Source: DALYLB01 sp964468345 (GTDB lineage: Bacteria > Acidobacteriota > Blastocatellia > RBC074). Taken from it: a stretch of 64,000 nt of DNA. Shown here in pieces: positions 9,053 through 16,619 of the stretch (within the stretch, counting starts at the first letter, position 1; every line of letters starts with the position of its first letter). The notes under the pieces are model-generated. The model did no database searches. It saw only the letters and a list, made by a program, of their open reading frames with translations, and had not been told where the DNA came from. The position numbers and the translations under genes are program-made. Where the stretch lies: positions 1-64,000 of the forward strand of contig CAYXVZ010000035.1 in assembly GCA_964468345.1 (NCBI GenBank), given 5' to 3'.

Positions 9053-10558
9053 TCATTCGAGGCCGTTCGATTCCGCGAGGATCTCGTCGATCATCTGCTT
9101 GCGCAGCAAAGAAAGAATGGTGCTCTCGAGCGTGGCATTGTCCCAGGTCGCGGCGGCCGGCGATTTGCGAAGGGTTTCTTCTTTGGCTTTTCGATAGAGC
9201 GATTCATAGTTCTTTGGCGCAAGCGAGCGTAGGCGTTTATCGGCTTTTCGCAACAGCTCTTCCTCTTCGCGCTGTCGGGCGAGTTCTTCCATCTCCTGTT
9301 GCAGGGCGTTCTTCTGATTTTCGCTGTGCTGCCGCCAGACGGCGACGGCGGCTTCCAGGTACTGCATCGCGCCGCCGAACTGGGCCATTTTGAATTTGGT
9401 CTTCTTCGCTTCGGATAAAGCGTATTCGATGAAAAACCATGCGCCTTCCATTCCCATCGTGCGCAGGACTTCCTCGGCCTGCCGCACCTCGGGGCCTTTG
9501 GGGCGCGGCTGATAATTCTTGATGCCGCGGGCGAGCAGATGAAAATGCTGCACCAGGCGAATGGCGATGGGCGACACTTCCCTTCCCTTCTCTTCTCCGC
9601 CTTCCAGATCCAGATCGCTGGCGTGGTCTTCCGTATACAGTTTGCGATTGAATCGCTCGAACTCCGCGACGGCGCGCGGCCCCGGCACATAGGCCATTAC
9701 CCAGTCGGGCTCGCCCTCTAGGTCGCGCGTGGCCTGATAGGTGACTTTATTGATGTAGCCGGCCTTGATGTGCGGCTGATGAATCTTGTACATCCGCTTA
9801 TTCATCTCCACGGCCTTGGATTGCCGCGGCTGGCCGGAATAGGCGCAATAATCCGAATACAACAGCTTTGCCTCGGGATAACCGTATTTCAACGACGCGT
9901 AAATCTGATAACTGATGATTTCGTAAAAGCGCTGGGCCGAGGGCGTGAGTTCCTTGAGATATTGAAAGTCTAGCGGCCGGGTGCCGGCGCGATTGAGCAC
10001 GCGCCGGTATTGTTCGTTGACCAGAATGATCACGCCATCAGACTTCTCTCCGTTCGGCAGTTCATCGCCGCGAAAGGCCACGCTGTATTTCGTGAAGGTC
10101 GCCTCGAGCTTTTGTTTGCTGCCGTCGGTTCCCTTATACGCGAGATTGGCCGTGATCAGCGCGCCCGCGTTTTGTTGCAGCGCCCGCTTGATGCTGTTCG
10201 TGTTCGCGCCCGAGGGATTGATGCCCAGTTCCTGACAGATGTCGCTGAGACTGCCCAGGCGAATCATCGTCGGCACGGGACGGCCGGCTTCGTCGATGCG
10301 CCGGTTGATGACCAGCGTTTCGATCCGGTATGCGAGCTGGCCGGCTTCTCCCACATCCGGGTTAAACGCCACTTTCCAGGAAAGCTTTGTTTGCCCGCTC
10401 GCATCTTTCTTATTGATCTGTATGTTCACGCCGCCCTGGCCGAACAGATTGTGCGCCGGCAATCTGGAAATGACGGTGTCGGTCCGGATGATTTCCAATC
10501 CGTTCTTTTGCGTCGTCAGTTCCTCGCTCTGCGCCGTCCTCAATTTTCTCGATGACAT
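9053..10558 (-). CDS. rep: Iteron-type plasmid replication initiator (RepA-like)
   Basis: A 501-residue protein with the layout of plasmid replication initiators. An N-terminal region (about 30-300) contains winged-helix-like segments: GSLSDICQELGINPSGANTN followed by SIKRALQQNAGALITANL, and later YLKELTPSAQRFYEIISYQI. The basic, charged C-terminal part (about 400-500) has a predicted coiled segment (QQEMEELARQREEEELLRKA). Such proteins bind iterons and open the origin with DnaA. The context strongly supports this: upstream of the start lie a 17-bp iteron array, a DnaA-box-like site and AT-rich DNA, followed by parA and parB. The gene is transcribed away from the iterons, as in many iteron plasmids, and may repress itself through the repeats at 10570-10645. 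The exact Rep family was not confirmed by search. Confidence 0.82.
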   Translation of the reverse strand: MSSRKLRTAQSEELTTQKNGLEIIRTDTVISRLPAHNLFGQGGVNIQINKKDASGQTKLSWKVAFNPDVGEAGQLAYRIETLVINRRIDEAGRPVPTMIRLGSLSDICQELGINPSGANTNSIKRALQQNAGALITANLAYKGTDGSKQKLEATFTKYSVAFRGDELPNGEKSDGVIILVNEQYRRVLNRAGTRPLDFQYLKELTPSAQRFYEIISYQIYASLKYGYPEAKLLYSDYCAYSGQPRQSKAVEMNKRMYKIHQPHIKAGYINKVTYQATRDLEGEPDWVMAYVPGPRAVAEFERFNRKLYTEDHASDLDLEGGEEKGREVSPIAIRLVQHFHLLARGIKNYQPRPKGPEVRQAEEVLRTMGMEGAWFFIEYALSEAKKTKFKMAQFGGAMQYLEAAVAVWRQHSENQKNALQQEMEELARQREEEELLRKADKRLRSLAPKNYESLYRKAKEETLRKSPAAATWDNATLESTILSLLRKQMIDEILAESNGLE

Positions 10559-10680
10559 AGGCGTCTATTCGCATTCAAACTTGCATTCAAATTTACTGCA
10601 TGTGTGTATTACACATGTTTCATAGTCAAATAGTCAAGTAGTCATGCGACGCTAAGTGATTTATTCACAAAATATACATG
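10559..10680. promoter_or_regulatory. rep: AT-rich rep upstream region with repeats and palindrome
   Basis: This 122-bp AT-rich stretch has three repeat types. They are a direct repeat GCATTCAAA at 10571 and 10583, a palindrome CATGTGT-5-ACACATG at 10599-10617, and three direct AGTCAA/TAGTCA words at 10624-10645. The position, just upstream of the rep start and beside the iterons, fits a rep promoter with operators for Rep or another repressor. It may also form part of the DNA-unwinding element. Confidence 0.6.
10661..10669 (+). promoter_or_regulatory. DnaA-box-like site
   Basis: TTATTCACA matches the DnaA-box consensus TTATNCACA. It lies 18 bp before the first iteron in AT-rich DNA, the usual arrangement at iteron origins where DnaA helps the plasmid initiator. 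Confidence 0.6.
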
Positions 10681-10686
10681 GGTTTT

Positions 10687-11124
10687 CTTCTCCCGGAATT
10701 ACGTGAATCTTCACCGCAAACTACGCATTTCTTCTCCCCGTATTACGTGAATCTTCTCCCGGAACTACGTTTTGCTTCTCTCGAAATTACGTCGATTCAC
10801 CCTCAATTACGTGAAACCTTCTCTCGGAATTACGAGGTCGCTTCTCCCGGTTTTACGTGCGCGTTTCTCCCGGAATTACGCATGAAGTCTTGAATACGCG
10901 CATCGATTTCTCCCGGAATTACGAATCGGTTTCTCTCGGATTTACGTCGATGGTTCTGGTTTCTCGATCGACCTTCTCCCGGAATTACGTTTGGATTTCT
11001 CCCGAAACTACGTCACACGCGCGGGCATCACGACTGGCTTCTCTCGGAACTACGTTGGCGTTTCCCCCGGAACTACGTGGAGGACTTCTCCCGGAATTAC
11101 GAATGAACTTCTCCCGAAATTACG
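10687..11124 (+). repeat. Iteron array: 17 direct 17-bp repeats (CTTCTCCCGGAATTACG)
   Basis: Seventeen direct copies start at 10687, 10709, 10731, 10753, 10775, 10795, 10818, 10841, 10864, 10907, 10930, 10973, 10996, 11038, 11061, 11085 and 11108. The consensus is CTTCTCCCGGAATTACG with common changes at the fourth to eighth and eleventh to thirteenth bases. Start-to-start spacing is 20-24 bp (two helical turns), or 42-43 bp where a copy seems lost, so all face the same side of the helix. This is the classic form of a plasmid iteron origin recognised by the neighbouring Rep protein. The spacers are only 3-7 bp, which rules out a CRISPR array. Confidence 0.9.
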
Positions 11125-11358
11125 ATGGGATAGCGGGGCTGTGGAGGTTACCGCCGGCCGGACCGGATCGGGGCAAAGCAATACAGCCGAGCGTCAAAAG
11201 GTCCGATTTTGGGCGCAATTTCGGGAATTTACGACTTCCCTTCCCTTTTCGACAAACCGGAAATCCTCTTTTGGCGCAAGCGGATAGCGGCGGGCAGGGA
11301 CACGTTTTTGTCTCCTGCGCGGGATTTTGTGCGGTGGAAGCGTCGATTTCACCGGTCG

Positions 11359-11429
11359 CTTCTCCCTCAATTACGTGCTGATTTTGAATGGGATCGCGCC
11401 GGGCGCCGCCGGGTTCTCTCGGAATTACG
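11359..11429 (+). repeat. Two outlying iterons
   Basis: CTTCTCCCTCAATTACG (11359-11375) and GTTCTCTCGGAATTACG (11413-11429) repeat the iteron in the same orientation, 54 bp apart, about 235 bp beyond the main array. They may extend Rep binding toward the parA promoter or serve copy-number control by handcuffing. That role is inferred from iteron plasmids in general. Confidence 0.75.
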
Positions 11430-11612
11430 TTGCTTGCGGGCGGGGGCTTCCATGGCATGATCCTTTTAAAGGCAATACTGGCAACACTTCCCTTCCCTGC
11501 ACCACCGATTTTTCAATGATTATTCTTATTGTGAAATTTTAGGTCGTTCGCGAATTAGTCAAAAGAAGAGATTTAGGAGAGAATGCAATTTCCCGAATGT
11601 TGCGACTTATGC

Positions 11613-11660
11613 CTGATCGCTATTTAGGAAAAAGATGCGATTCTTGCTGATCGCCATTTA
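11613..11660 (+). promoter_or_regulatory. Direct repeats upstream of parA
   Basis: CTGATCGCTATTTA (11613-11626) and CTGATCGCCATTTA (11647-11660) are 13/14 identical and 34 bp apart, in the 130 bp before the parA start. They could be operator sites for ParA or ParB autoregulation. They differ from the GGACAA palindromes. Confidence 0.5.
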
Positions 11661-11754
11661 CCTGAAAGTCCGACTTTTTGTAAAATGCGAATCAGAGCCA
11701 CGAGAAAGCCCGGCAACATTGAATAAATTCGACTATACAGGAGCGCAGAAAGCG

Positions 11755-12621
11755 ATGACGAACATTATTACGGTGGGGAACGAGAAAGGCGGCGTGGGCA
11801 AAACGACGACGGTCGTCAACCTGGCGGCCGCATTTGCCAATATGGGAAAGTCGGTGCTGGTGACGGACAACGACCCGCAAGGCAATGCCAGCGAACTGCT
11901 GGGGATTGAGCGCGGGCAGGTCGAGCCGAAATCGCTGGCCCAGGCGATCTTCGATCGAAAGTCTTTCGAGGATTACTGCGTCTCCACCAATATCGAAGGC
12001 GTGGATCTGCTGGCCGGCACGCCGCTGCTCAAAAAAGTCATCAAGGAATTCGGCCATACGCACCGGCAGGACAAACTGCTCAACAAGGTTTTCGAGTCGA
12101 AAGCGTTGGATAAATACGACATCGTCCTCGTGGACACGCACGGATCGGGCGATTGCTTGTTGCTCTCTTCCCTGGCCGCTTCGGATTATTACGTCATCCC
12201 GGTTTTCGCCGAGCCGGAATCGGCCCGCGGCCTGCTCGATATGCTCAAATCCACGGTGGAACTGCGCGAGGAGGTGAACCCTTCCCTGACCCTGCTCGGC
12301 GTGATCATTACCAAGTTCGACAAGAAGAACGCCACGCATATCGAATTCTCCGACACGATTCGCACGATCGGCAAAAACGCCAAGGTTCGCGTGTTCACCA
12401 ATACGATTCCGATGTCGAGTTCGGTGCCCGCGGCTTCAAAAAAGCAGATTTCCCTGATCGAGTACCGCCGGGACCTGCCGATCAGCCAATCCTATATGGC
12501 TCTGGCCGGCGAGATGGTTCCCCTGCTCGGAAAGAAAAAGCCGGGCCGGCCCTCGATTCCCGATGTGGATGAGTTCAGCCGGCACATCGACGAGATCGAA
12601 GAGATCCTGGCCGACGCCTGA
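11755..12621 (+). CDS. parA: ParA-family partition ATPase
   Basis: A 288-residue ParA/MinD-type ATPase. It has the deviant Walker A EKGGVGKTT at 10-18 with the signature lysine (Lys11), the A' motif DNDPQGN at 38-44 and Walker B DIVLVD at 122-127. It binds non-specific DNA in its ATP form and moves ParB-bound plasmid copies apart. I chose the ATG at 11755 because the Walker A motif normally starts within ten residues of the N-terminus and AGGAG precedes it; an upstream in-frame ATG at 11635 would add an unrelated 40-residue extension. No N-terminal helix-turn-helix is present, so it resembles the short (type Ib-like or chromosomal) ParA class. ParB-type sites and parB follow. Confidence 0.93.
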   Translation: MTNIITVGNEKGGVGKTTTVVNLAAAFANMGKSVLVTDNDPQGNASELLGIERGQVEPKSLAQAIFDRKSFEDYCVSTNIEGVDLLAGTPLLKKVIKEFGHTHRQDKLLNKVFESKALDKYDIVLVDTHGSGDCLLLSSLAASDYYVIPVFAEPESARGLLDMLKSTVELREEVNPSLTLLGVIITKFDKKNATHIEFSDTIRTIGKNAKVRVFTNTIPMSSSVPAASKKQISLIEYRRDLPISQSYMALAGEMVPLLGKKKPGRPSIPDVDEFSRHIDEIEEILADA

Positions 12622-12627
12622 TTGGGC

Positions 12628-12731
12628 CGGGACAACGCGTTGTCCCGCCTTTTTGCAAAAGCAGGACAACACATTGTCCTCAAAGTGCAAAATCTCCTCT
12701 TCCCGTCCGCTTCGGGACAATGTATTGTCCC
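12628..12731. promoter_or_regulatory. Three GGACAA-n4-TTGTCC palindromes: putative centromere (parS-like)
   Basis: Three palindromes follow the parA stop. They are CGGGACAACGCGTTGTCCCG at 12628-12647 (perfect, 20 bp), AGGACAACACATTGTCCT at 12663-12680 and GGGACAATGTATTGTCCC at 12714-12731. The common core is GGACAA-n4-TTGTCC. Two further copies flank parB (13063-13080 and 14038-14057). Clustering only around parA and parB marks them as probable ParB binding sites. They do not match the chromosomal parS consensus TGTTTCACGTGAAACA. Confidence 0.85.
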
Positions 12732-13062
12732 CGGAGCAATTCCACTTCAATCAGAGCATCACAGGCAGGAATGGTTAAACCACGAAGAAACGAAGAGCAC
12801 GAAGCGGCGGAGCCGCAACCAAAGAAATGAAGAGAGAGCACGGAACAAACGGAAATAACGGAATAAACGAAAGTTCAAATTGCATCTCGTCTGTTCCGTA
12901 CTCTCCATTTCTTTCAATCAAATTTCTTGCTCAAAAAACCAAAACACGAAGACAGATACAGAAAAGCTTCCCTTTCTTTTCTTCGTGCTCTTCGTTTCTT
13001 CGTGGTAAAAACCATTCTCTCGAGCTTGTCTTCATCCAATTTTGATAGCTGCCCTGCCGAAA
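12732..13062. repeat. Nested palindromic elements between parA and parB
   Basis: An outer hairpin with perfect 26-bp arms (12779-12804, ACCACGAAGAAACGAAGAGC...; 12981-13006) encloses a family B element (12829-12915, arms built on GGAACAAACGGAAATAACGG). So one element lies inside another, in the gap that separates parA from parB. It contains no gene. Confidence 0.75.
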
Positions 13063-13080
13063 AGGACAATGCGTTGTCCT
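13063..13080. promoter_or_regulatory. parS-like palindrome before parB
   Basis: AGGACAATGCGTTGTCCT matches the GGACAA-n4-TTGTCC core seen after parA. It lies 41 bp before the parB start, where ParB binding could also repress parB transcription. Confidence 0.85.
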
Positions 13081-13121
13081 GGCGGCGGGATTTTTAAAAT
13101 TCCAGTAGAGATTCAGGGGCT

Positions 13122-14036
13122 ATGGCCAAAGGTAAAAAACAGACGGCGGAAGACCTGTTGCAGCGCTATTCGCGGGAAACGGTGGGGCTCGATTCGGCCA
13201 CGACGGCCGTTCCCGCGGCCGTGAAAAAAGAAAACCCGCTGCTCGAGAGTCTGCGGCGAAACGTCAATCGGGTCGTGATGATCCCGATCGATATTCTCGT
13301 CATCGAAGAGAACGTACGGCGAACCGTCGATGAGGAATCGCCGGAGTTTATCAGCCTCGTGGCTTCGGTCCGCGAAAGCGGCGTGCGGCAAAATATCATC
13401 GTGGACTTGCAGGACGAGGAAGACGAGAAATTCAAGCTGGTTGTCGTCGCGGGACAACGGCGAACCCTCGCGGGTCGCAAAGCGGGCGTCAAACAGGTGG
13501 CGGCCCTGATTCTGCGCATGAATGGCCGCGGCGAACGCCTCGTGGAGGGACTCGCCGAAAATCTATTGCGCGAAGACCTGCATTGTCTCGATCAGGCCGA
13601 AGCCTATGCCGCCCTCGTCGAAGAAGGCTGGTCCCAGGATGAAATTGCCGAACGCTTCGAGCGCCGCCGCCGGACGATTCTGCAATTCCTGCGACTTGCG
13701 CGCTATCCGCAGAAAGCGAAGGACCTGATCCGCGCCAACCGGGAAATCTTCACGACCAACCTGTTGTTCAATAAATTCGTCGCCAAGACCTGGAAAAACG
13801 AAGGGGAATTGCTGCAGGCCCTGCGCGATGCCGTCGCCGGAACACGGCCGAAAGCTACGACCGCAGCCGCCCCGGCCGTCTCGACCGCAACCCTCGACCG
13901 GCTGGTAAAAGCCGTCAATCGTTACAATGGCCTCGGCTGCAAAGCCAGCGGAGATGACGACGCCGGCCGGATCGTCATCAGCTACAAAAACCGGACCGCC
14001 CTCGAAAAAATCCTGGCTCTTTTTGAAAGCGACTGA
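13122..14036 (+). CDS. parB: ParB-family centromere-binding protein
   Basis: A 304-residue ParB homologue. The N-terminal CTPase-fold region has the pattern IDILVIEENVRRTVDEE (56-72), then ASVRESGVRQNIIV (81-94) and VVAGQRRTLAGRKAG (108-122). The last corresponds to the ParB arginine box (usually GERRxRA, here GQRR). ENLLREDLHCLDQAEAY at 146-162 is the canonical ENLQREDLNPLEEA-type motif, and a helix-turn-helix lies at about 170-192 (WSQDEIAERFERRRRTILQFL). The C-terminal part probably dimerises. It should bind the GGACAA palindromes around the operon and load onto DNA as a clamp using CTP. The gene is separated from parA by 500 bp of repeats, so it may have its own promoter. Confidence 0.92.
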   Translation: MAKGKKQTAEDLLQRYSRETVGLDSATTAVPAAVKKENPLLESLRRNVNRVVMIPIDILVIEENVRRTVDEESPEFISLVASVRESGVRQNIIVDLQDEEDEKFKLVVVAGQRRTLAGRKAGVKQVAALILRMNGRGERLVEGLAENLLREDLHCLDQAEAYAALVEEGWSQDEIAERFERRRRTILQFLRLARYPQKAKDLIRANREIFTTNLLFNKFVAKTWKNEGELLQALRDAVAGTRPKATTAAAPAVSTATLDRLVKAVNRYNGLGCKASGDDDAGRIVISYKNRTALEKILALFESD

Positions 14037-14037
14037 T

Positions 14038-14057
14038 CGGGACAACGCATTGTCCCG
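14038..14057. promoter_or_regulatory. parS-like palindrome directly after parB
   Basis: CGGGACAACGCATTGTCCCG starts two bases past the parB stop codon. It is the fifth copy of the GGACAA-n4-TTGTCC site, so the sites bracket parB on both sides. Confidence 0.85.
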
Positions 14058-14064
14058 AGAAAGA

Positions 14065-14081
14065 CGTAATTCCGGGAGAAG
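14065..14081 (-). repeat. Single inverted iteron downstream of parB
   Basis: The minus strand reads CTTCTCCCGGAATTACG, identical to the iteron consensus, 8 bp from the last parS-like palindrome and 2.6 kb from the other iterons. It could allow Rep-mediated looping between the two ends of the par region. Confidence 0.8.
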
Positions 14082-14120
14082 AGGGCAGGGAAGTCGGCGA
14101 AAATTGTCCCCAACGGGCAC

Positions 14121-14159
14121 AAAGGGCGCGAAGAAGAATCATTCTTCTTCGCGCCCTTT
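14121..14159. terminator. Perfect hairpin, 19-bp arms, one-base loop
   Basis: AAAGGGCGCGAAGAAGAAT (14121-14139), one base, then its exact reverse complement (14141-14159). It lies between the convergent parB and 14457-15305 genes and may terminate both. A one-base loop cannot form as RNA without opening a few pairs, so it may act instead as a cruciform or a repeat element. Confidence 0.6.
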
Positions 14160-14295
14160 GCAGTCCAGAAACTAAATTTTCTTGCTCTTTATGATTGTCC
14201 TCCTCGAATCAGCCTCCCCTTTCCATGATTTTTCCTTCTGAAATGAAAGGGGGCGCGTGGAACGGCACAAGAAATTTCTGTGCTCCCATTCGATC

Positions 14296-14453
14296 AGATC
14301 GGTTTTCAGTTGCACATATGGTCAGCCACGAATGTACACGGATATTCACGAATGTGACGCTATGCCACCTCCCGGGGATCATTGGTGTTTATTCGTGAAT
14401 ATTCGTGGCGAAATATTCCTGCATTTTCCATACGCTGAAATGAAATTTGATCT
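14296..14453. repeat. Palindromic element with AGATCGGTTTTCA ends (family G)
   Basis: The left end AGATCGGTTTTCAGTTGC (14296) and right end GCTGAAATGAAATTTGATCT (to 14453) are imperfect inverted repeats. Inside, CCACGAATGTACACGGATATT (14325 on) pairs with ATTCGTGAATATTCGTGG (14391-14408). The same ends occur at 22615-22930 around different internal hairpins. Confidence 0.6.
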
Positions 14454-14456
14454 ATT

Positions 14457-15305
14457 TTAGAGGTGAAAGGTCTTTTTGCCTTTTGAAGATTCGCTGGAGT
14501 CGACGGGCGGATTCTGCTGTTTATGAATGGCGTGGAGCATTTCAATCAATTGTTCCGATTGAAAGAGCAATCGCTCCATGGTCGAGGCCGCAATTTCTTC
14601 CGGGCGGATTTCCCGCATATACGATCCGATCATCTGCAGGTATTCGAAGAAGAAATGATCCGGCGGCAGTTCCCGCGAAAACGAATCGGAGGGCGCCAGA
14701 TCGATGCCGGATTCGAAGGGCGCTTCGGCATAACCGGTGTCGGATAAACCGCCGGAACCTCTCTCCGCCCCTGGATTCTGATATTGAAAGAGCAGGGCAT
14801 CGACCCGTCCTTTCAAGCGAATTCCGGATTCTCCCGTTTGCAGATGAGATCGCAGCAGGGCCATTCGCCGCTTGCGCAAGGACTCCGGTTCCTGAATTCC
14901 GGTCAGATTCGGCGTCAATCGGGAAAGCTGCTCCGCCTCGAAAAGATTGATCTCGCCCTTTTCCAGGGCAAGTACGACATCCTCCGGAAAATCCGGAATC
15001 AACAGGTAATGCTCCACAAAAGAGCGCACGCCGATGCCATATGTTCCACGCGCCAGCGCCGCGCGCAGGGAAGTTGCCGCAATTCGGATTTCCGCCTCGC
15101 TCCAGGGCGATTTTCGCCCCTTTCGCGTCACGGCCCCGGGACTCCGCTCGAAATAGACGATGGCGCGGAGCAGGCTCGTTAAATTCTTTTCTTTTAATAG
15201 GATGGAATCAGGCAAGGTCGCCTGAAAGTCTTCCAGCACCTGCCGGACGGCCGACCGGCTGGCCAGTCGATCCGGTTTTCGTTCTCGTCGTCGCGTGGCT
15301 TTCAT
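14457..15305 (-). CDS. Hypothetical protein beside the par locus
   Basis: A 282-residue protein I do not recognise. It is basic at the N-terminus (KATRRRERKPDRL) and mostly helical. Residues about 95-145 (VRSFVEHYLLIPDFPEDVVLALEKGEINLFEAEQLSRLT) have a spacing reminiscent of the ParB/KorB segment that ends in GEIS..HA..L, but the match is weak. A low-complexity Gly/Ser/Asp-rich linker (about 175-205) is followed by a helical tail. It converges with parB and lies directly after the partition sites, so a role in plasmid maintenance is possible. No catalytic motif is visible. It could be a divergent ParB-like or repressor protein, or unrelated cargo. Confidence 0.7.
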   Translation of the reverse strand: MKATRRRERKPDRLASRSAVRQVLEDFQATLPDSILLKEKNLTSLLRAIVYFERSPGAVTRKGRKSPWSEAEIRIAATSLRAALARGTYGIGVRSFVEHYLLIPDFPEDVVLALEKGEINLFEAEQLSRLTPNLTGIQEPESLRKRRMALLRSHLQTGESGIRLKGRVDALLFQYQNPGAERGSGGLSDTGYAEAPFESGIDLAPSDSFSRELPPDHFFFEYLQMIGSYMREIRPEEIAASTMERLLFQSEQLIEMLHAIHKQQNPPVDSSESSKGKKTFHL

Positions 15306-15403
15306 AAGATGTCCGAATCAAATGTTTCACCTATTAGCATAGAATGGGTAAAAATGCATGAAAAAACGAAAAGGGAAGGGAAGCAAGAAAAGGCTGAACT
15401 GAT

Positions 15404-16618
15404 TTATCTGTCTGATGAAATCCGCTCCGCAGTTTCCGCCGCCTGATCGATCAATTTCGCGAGGCCGATTTTGCCCAGGTAATTTCCGACAAGAAATACA
15501 TTGGGGGGCAGGGAAGGCAGCGTGGTCAGCAGGCGCTCGAGTTCCAGCGTGTAATGCGGAAGAGCGTGCGGCCAGCGCGTGATATGACGGCTCAGCATGG
15601 GTTCTTCGCGACCTACGAGCAGGGCATGGTTTCGTTGCAAAATCGTATCGAGATCGGCATCGGAAAGGTACAGCGCATCCCTGTCGGGCGAGCCGCCCAG
15701 AATCCAGGTCTCGGAACGGAAATAACTGCGGCCCGGGAAGGTGCATTCATTAAAGAGAACGCCGAGAGCGCGAATCGCGCTTTTTCGCGGAAAGAGACAG
15801 CCGAATCCTTTGGGCTGGGCATCGCTGGGTTGAAAGAAGCACGTCGCGGTCACGATCGGCAACAGTTCGATTTTTTGCAGGTGGCTCGCCAGGGCAGGGA
15901 AGGGAAGGGCCAGAATTTCCGCCGCCTGCGGAGCCGAAGTGCAAAGCACGGTCGGGGAATCGGGAAGAATCTCCGCCGCTCGGTTGAGTTCGATCGCGAC
16001 GTCGTGATGAATAAGGTAATCCCGCATTCCATCGATGAGCGCCTGCATCCCGCCTTTGGGAGAGACGGTGCCGCGAACGGATGGTTTGACGATCGGGGGA
16101 CGTTCCGGTTCCAGGCCCAAACCTTTTCGATTGAAAATCAGGCTCGCGCTCAGCAACTCTGCATCGCTGGCATAAATGCCGCCCATGGCGGGCGTCATGG
16201 CATACCGCACCGCGCCGGGACCAAAAATTCGATCTCCCCAGTTGCTGAGCGATTCCCCCGGGCTTGGCCGAAGCCGCGTCATGTGGCCCAGCAGCCCCAT
16301 GCCCATGCGAAGGCTTTCTCCAACGGTCAGCGGCCATCGGCGGACCTTATTTCGCCAGAAGTACCGAGAACGGCTTTGCGGCAACAGCGGCGTCAGCTCC
16401 ACGCCGAGGTCCGCGCACATCGCTTCAATCCGCGCGGAGTTGATCAATCCGTTCGCGGCCGTCTCGACCAAACCATGTTCGGTGCGACGGGTTCCGATCA
16501 GTCCGCCGACGCGGGATTGTTTTTCGAGAATGCGCACCGGCACGCCGCGTTTCTGAAGAAAGTATGCCGTCGCGAGCCCGGAAATGCCCGCGCCAATCAC
16601 TGTCACCGTTGCTTTCAT
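15404..16618 (-). CDS. hemY: Protoporphyrinogen/coproporphyrinogen oxidase (HemY/HemG-type)
   Basis: A 404-residue FAD-dependent amine-oxidase-fold protein. The N-terminal dinucleotide-binding motif GAGISG is at 9-14, followed by ATAYFLQKRGVPVRILEKQSRVGGLIGTRR, the family pattern. The segment GPGAVRYAMTPAMGGIYASDAELLSASL is characteristic of protoporphyrinogen IX oxidases. The C-terminus has the second FAD contact (NVFLVGNYLGKIGLAKLIDQA). It oxidises protoporphyrinogen IX, or coproporphyrinogen III if the cell uses the coproporphyrin route; sequence alone does not decide. Its start lies two bases from the hemN stop, so the two are almost certainly co-transcribed and catalyse successive steps of haem synthesis. 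Length is slightly short for the family. Confidence 0.88.
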   Translation of the reverse strand: MKATVTVIGAGISGLATAYFLQKRGVPVRILEKQSRVGGLIGTRRTEHGLVETAANGLINSARIEAMCADLGVELTPLLPQSRSRYFWRNKVRRWPLTVGESLRMGMGLLGHMTRLRPSPGESLSNWGDRIFGPGAVRYAMTPAMGGIYASDAELLSASLIFNRKGLGLEPERPPIVKPSVRGTVSPKGGMQALIDGMRDYLIHHDVAIELNRAAEILPDSPTVLCTSAPQAAEILALPFPALASHLQKIELLPIVTATCFFQPSDAQPKGFGCLFPRKSAIRALGVLFNECTFPGRSYFRSETWILGGSPDRDALYLSDADLDTILQRNHALLVGREEPMLSRHITRWPHALPHYTLELERLLTTLPSLPPNVFLVGNYLGKIGLAKLIDQAAETAERISSDR

Positions 16619-16619
16619 C

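Larger units (their letters stand above)
10559..11560. other. Predicted replication origin (oriV)
   Basis: The combination of initiator gene, DnaA-box-like site, helically phased iterons and AT-rich flanks (10560-10680 and about 11500-11640), followed by parA/parB, marks this as the most probable origin of the replicon. The polarity of KOPS-like words switches nearby, which supports this independently. The exact unwinding site cannot be fixed from sequence alone. Confidence 0.75.

Noticed and set aside
10687..11124. Possible CRISPR array
   Set aside because: Repeats are 17 bp with spacers of only 3-7 bp that are not unique sequences; there are no cas genes. The array fits plasmid iterons beside an initiator gene.
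15315..15330. Possible chromosomal parS half-site (ATGTTTCACC)
   Set aside because: Only one half of TGTTTCACGTGAAACA is present and no second half follows.
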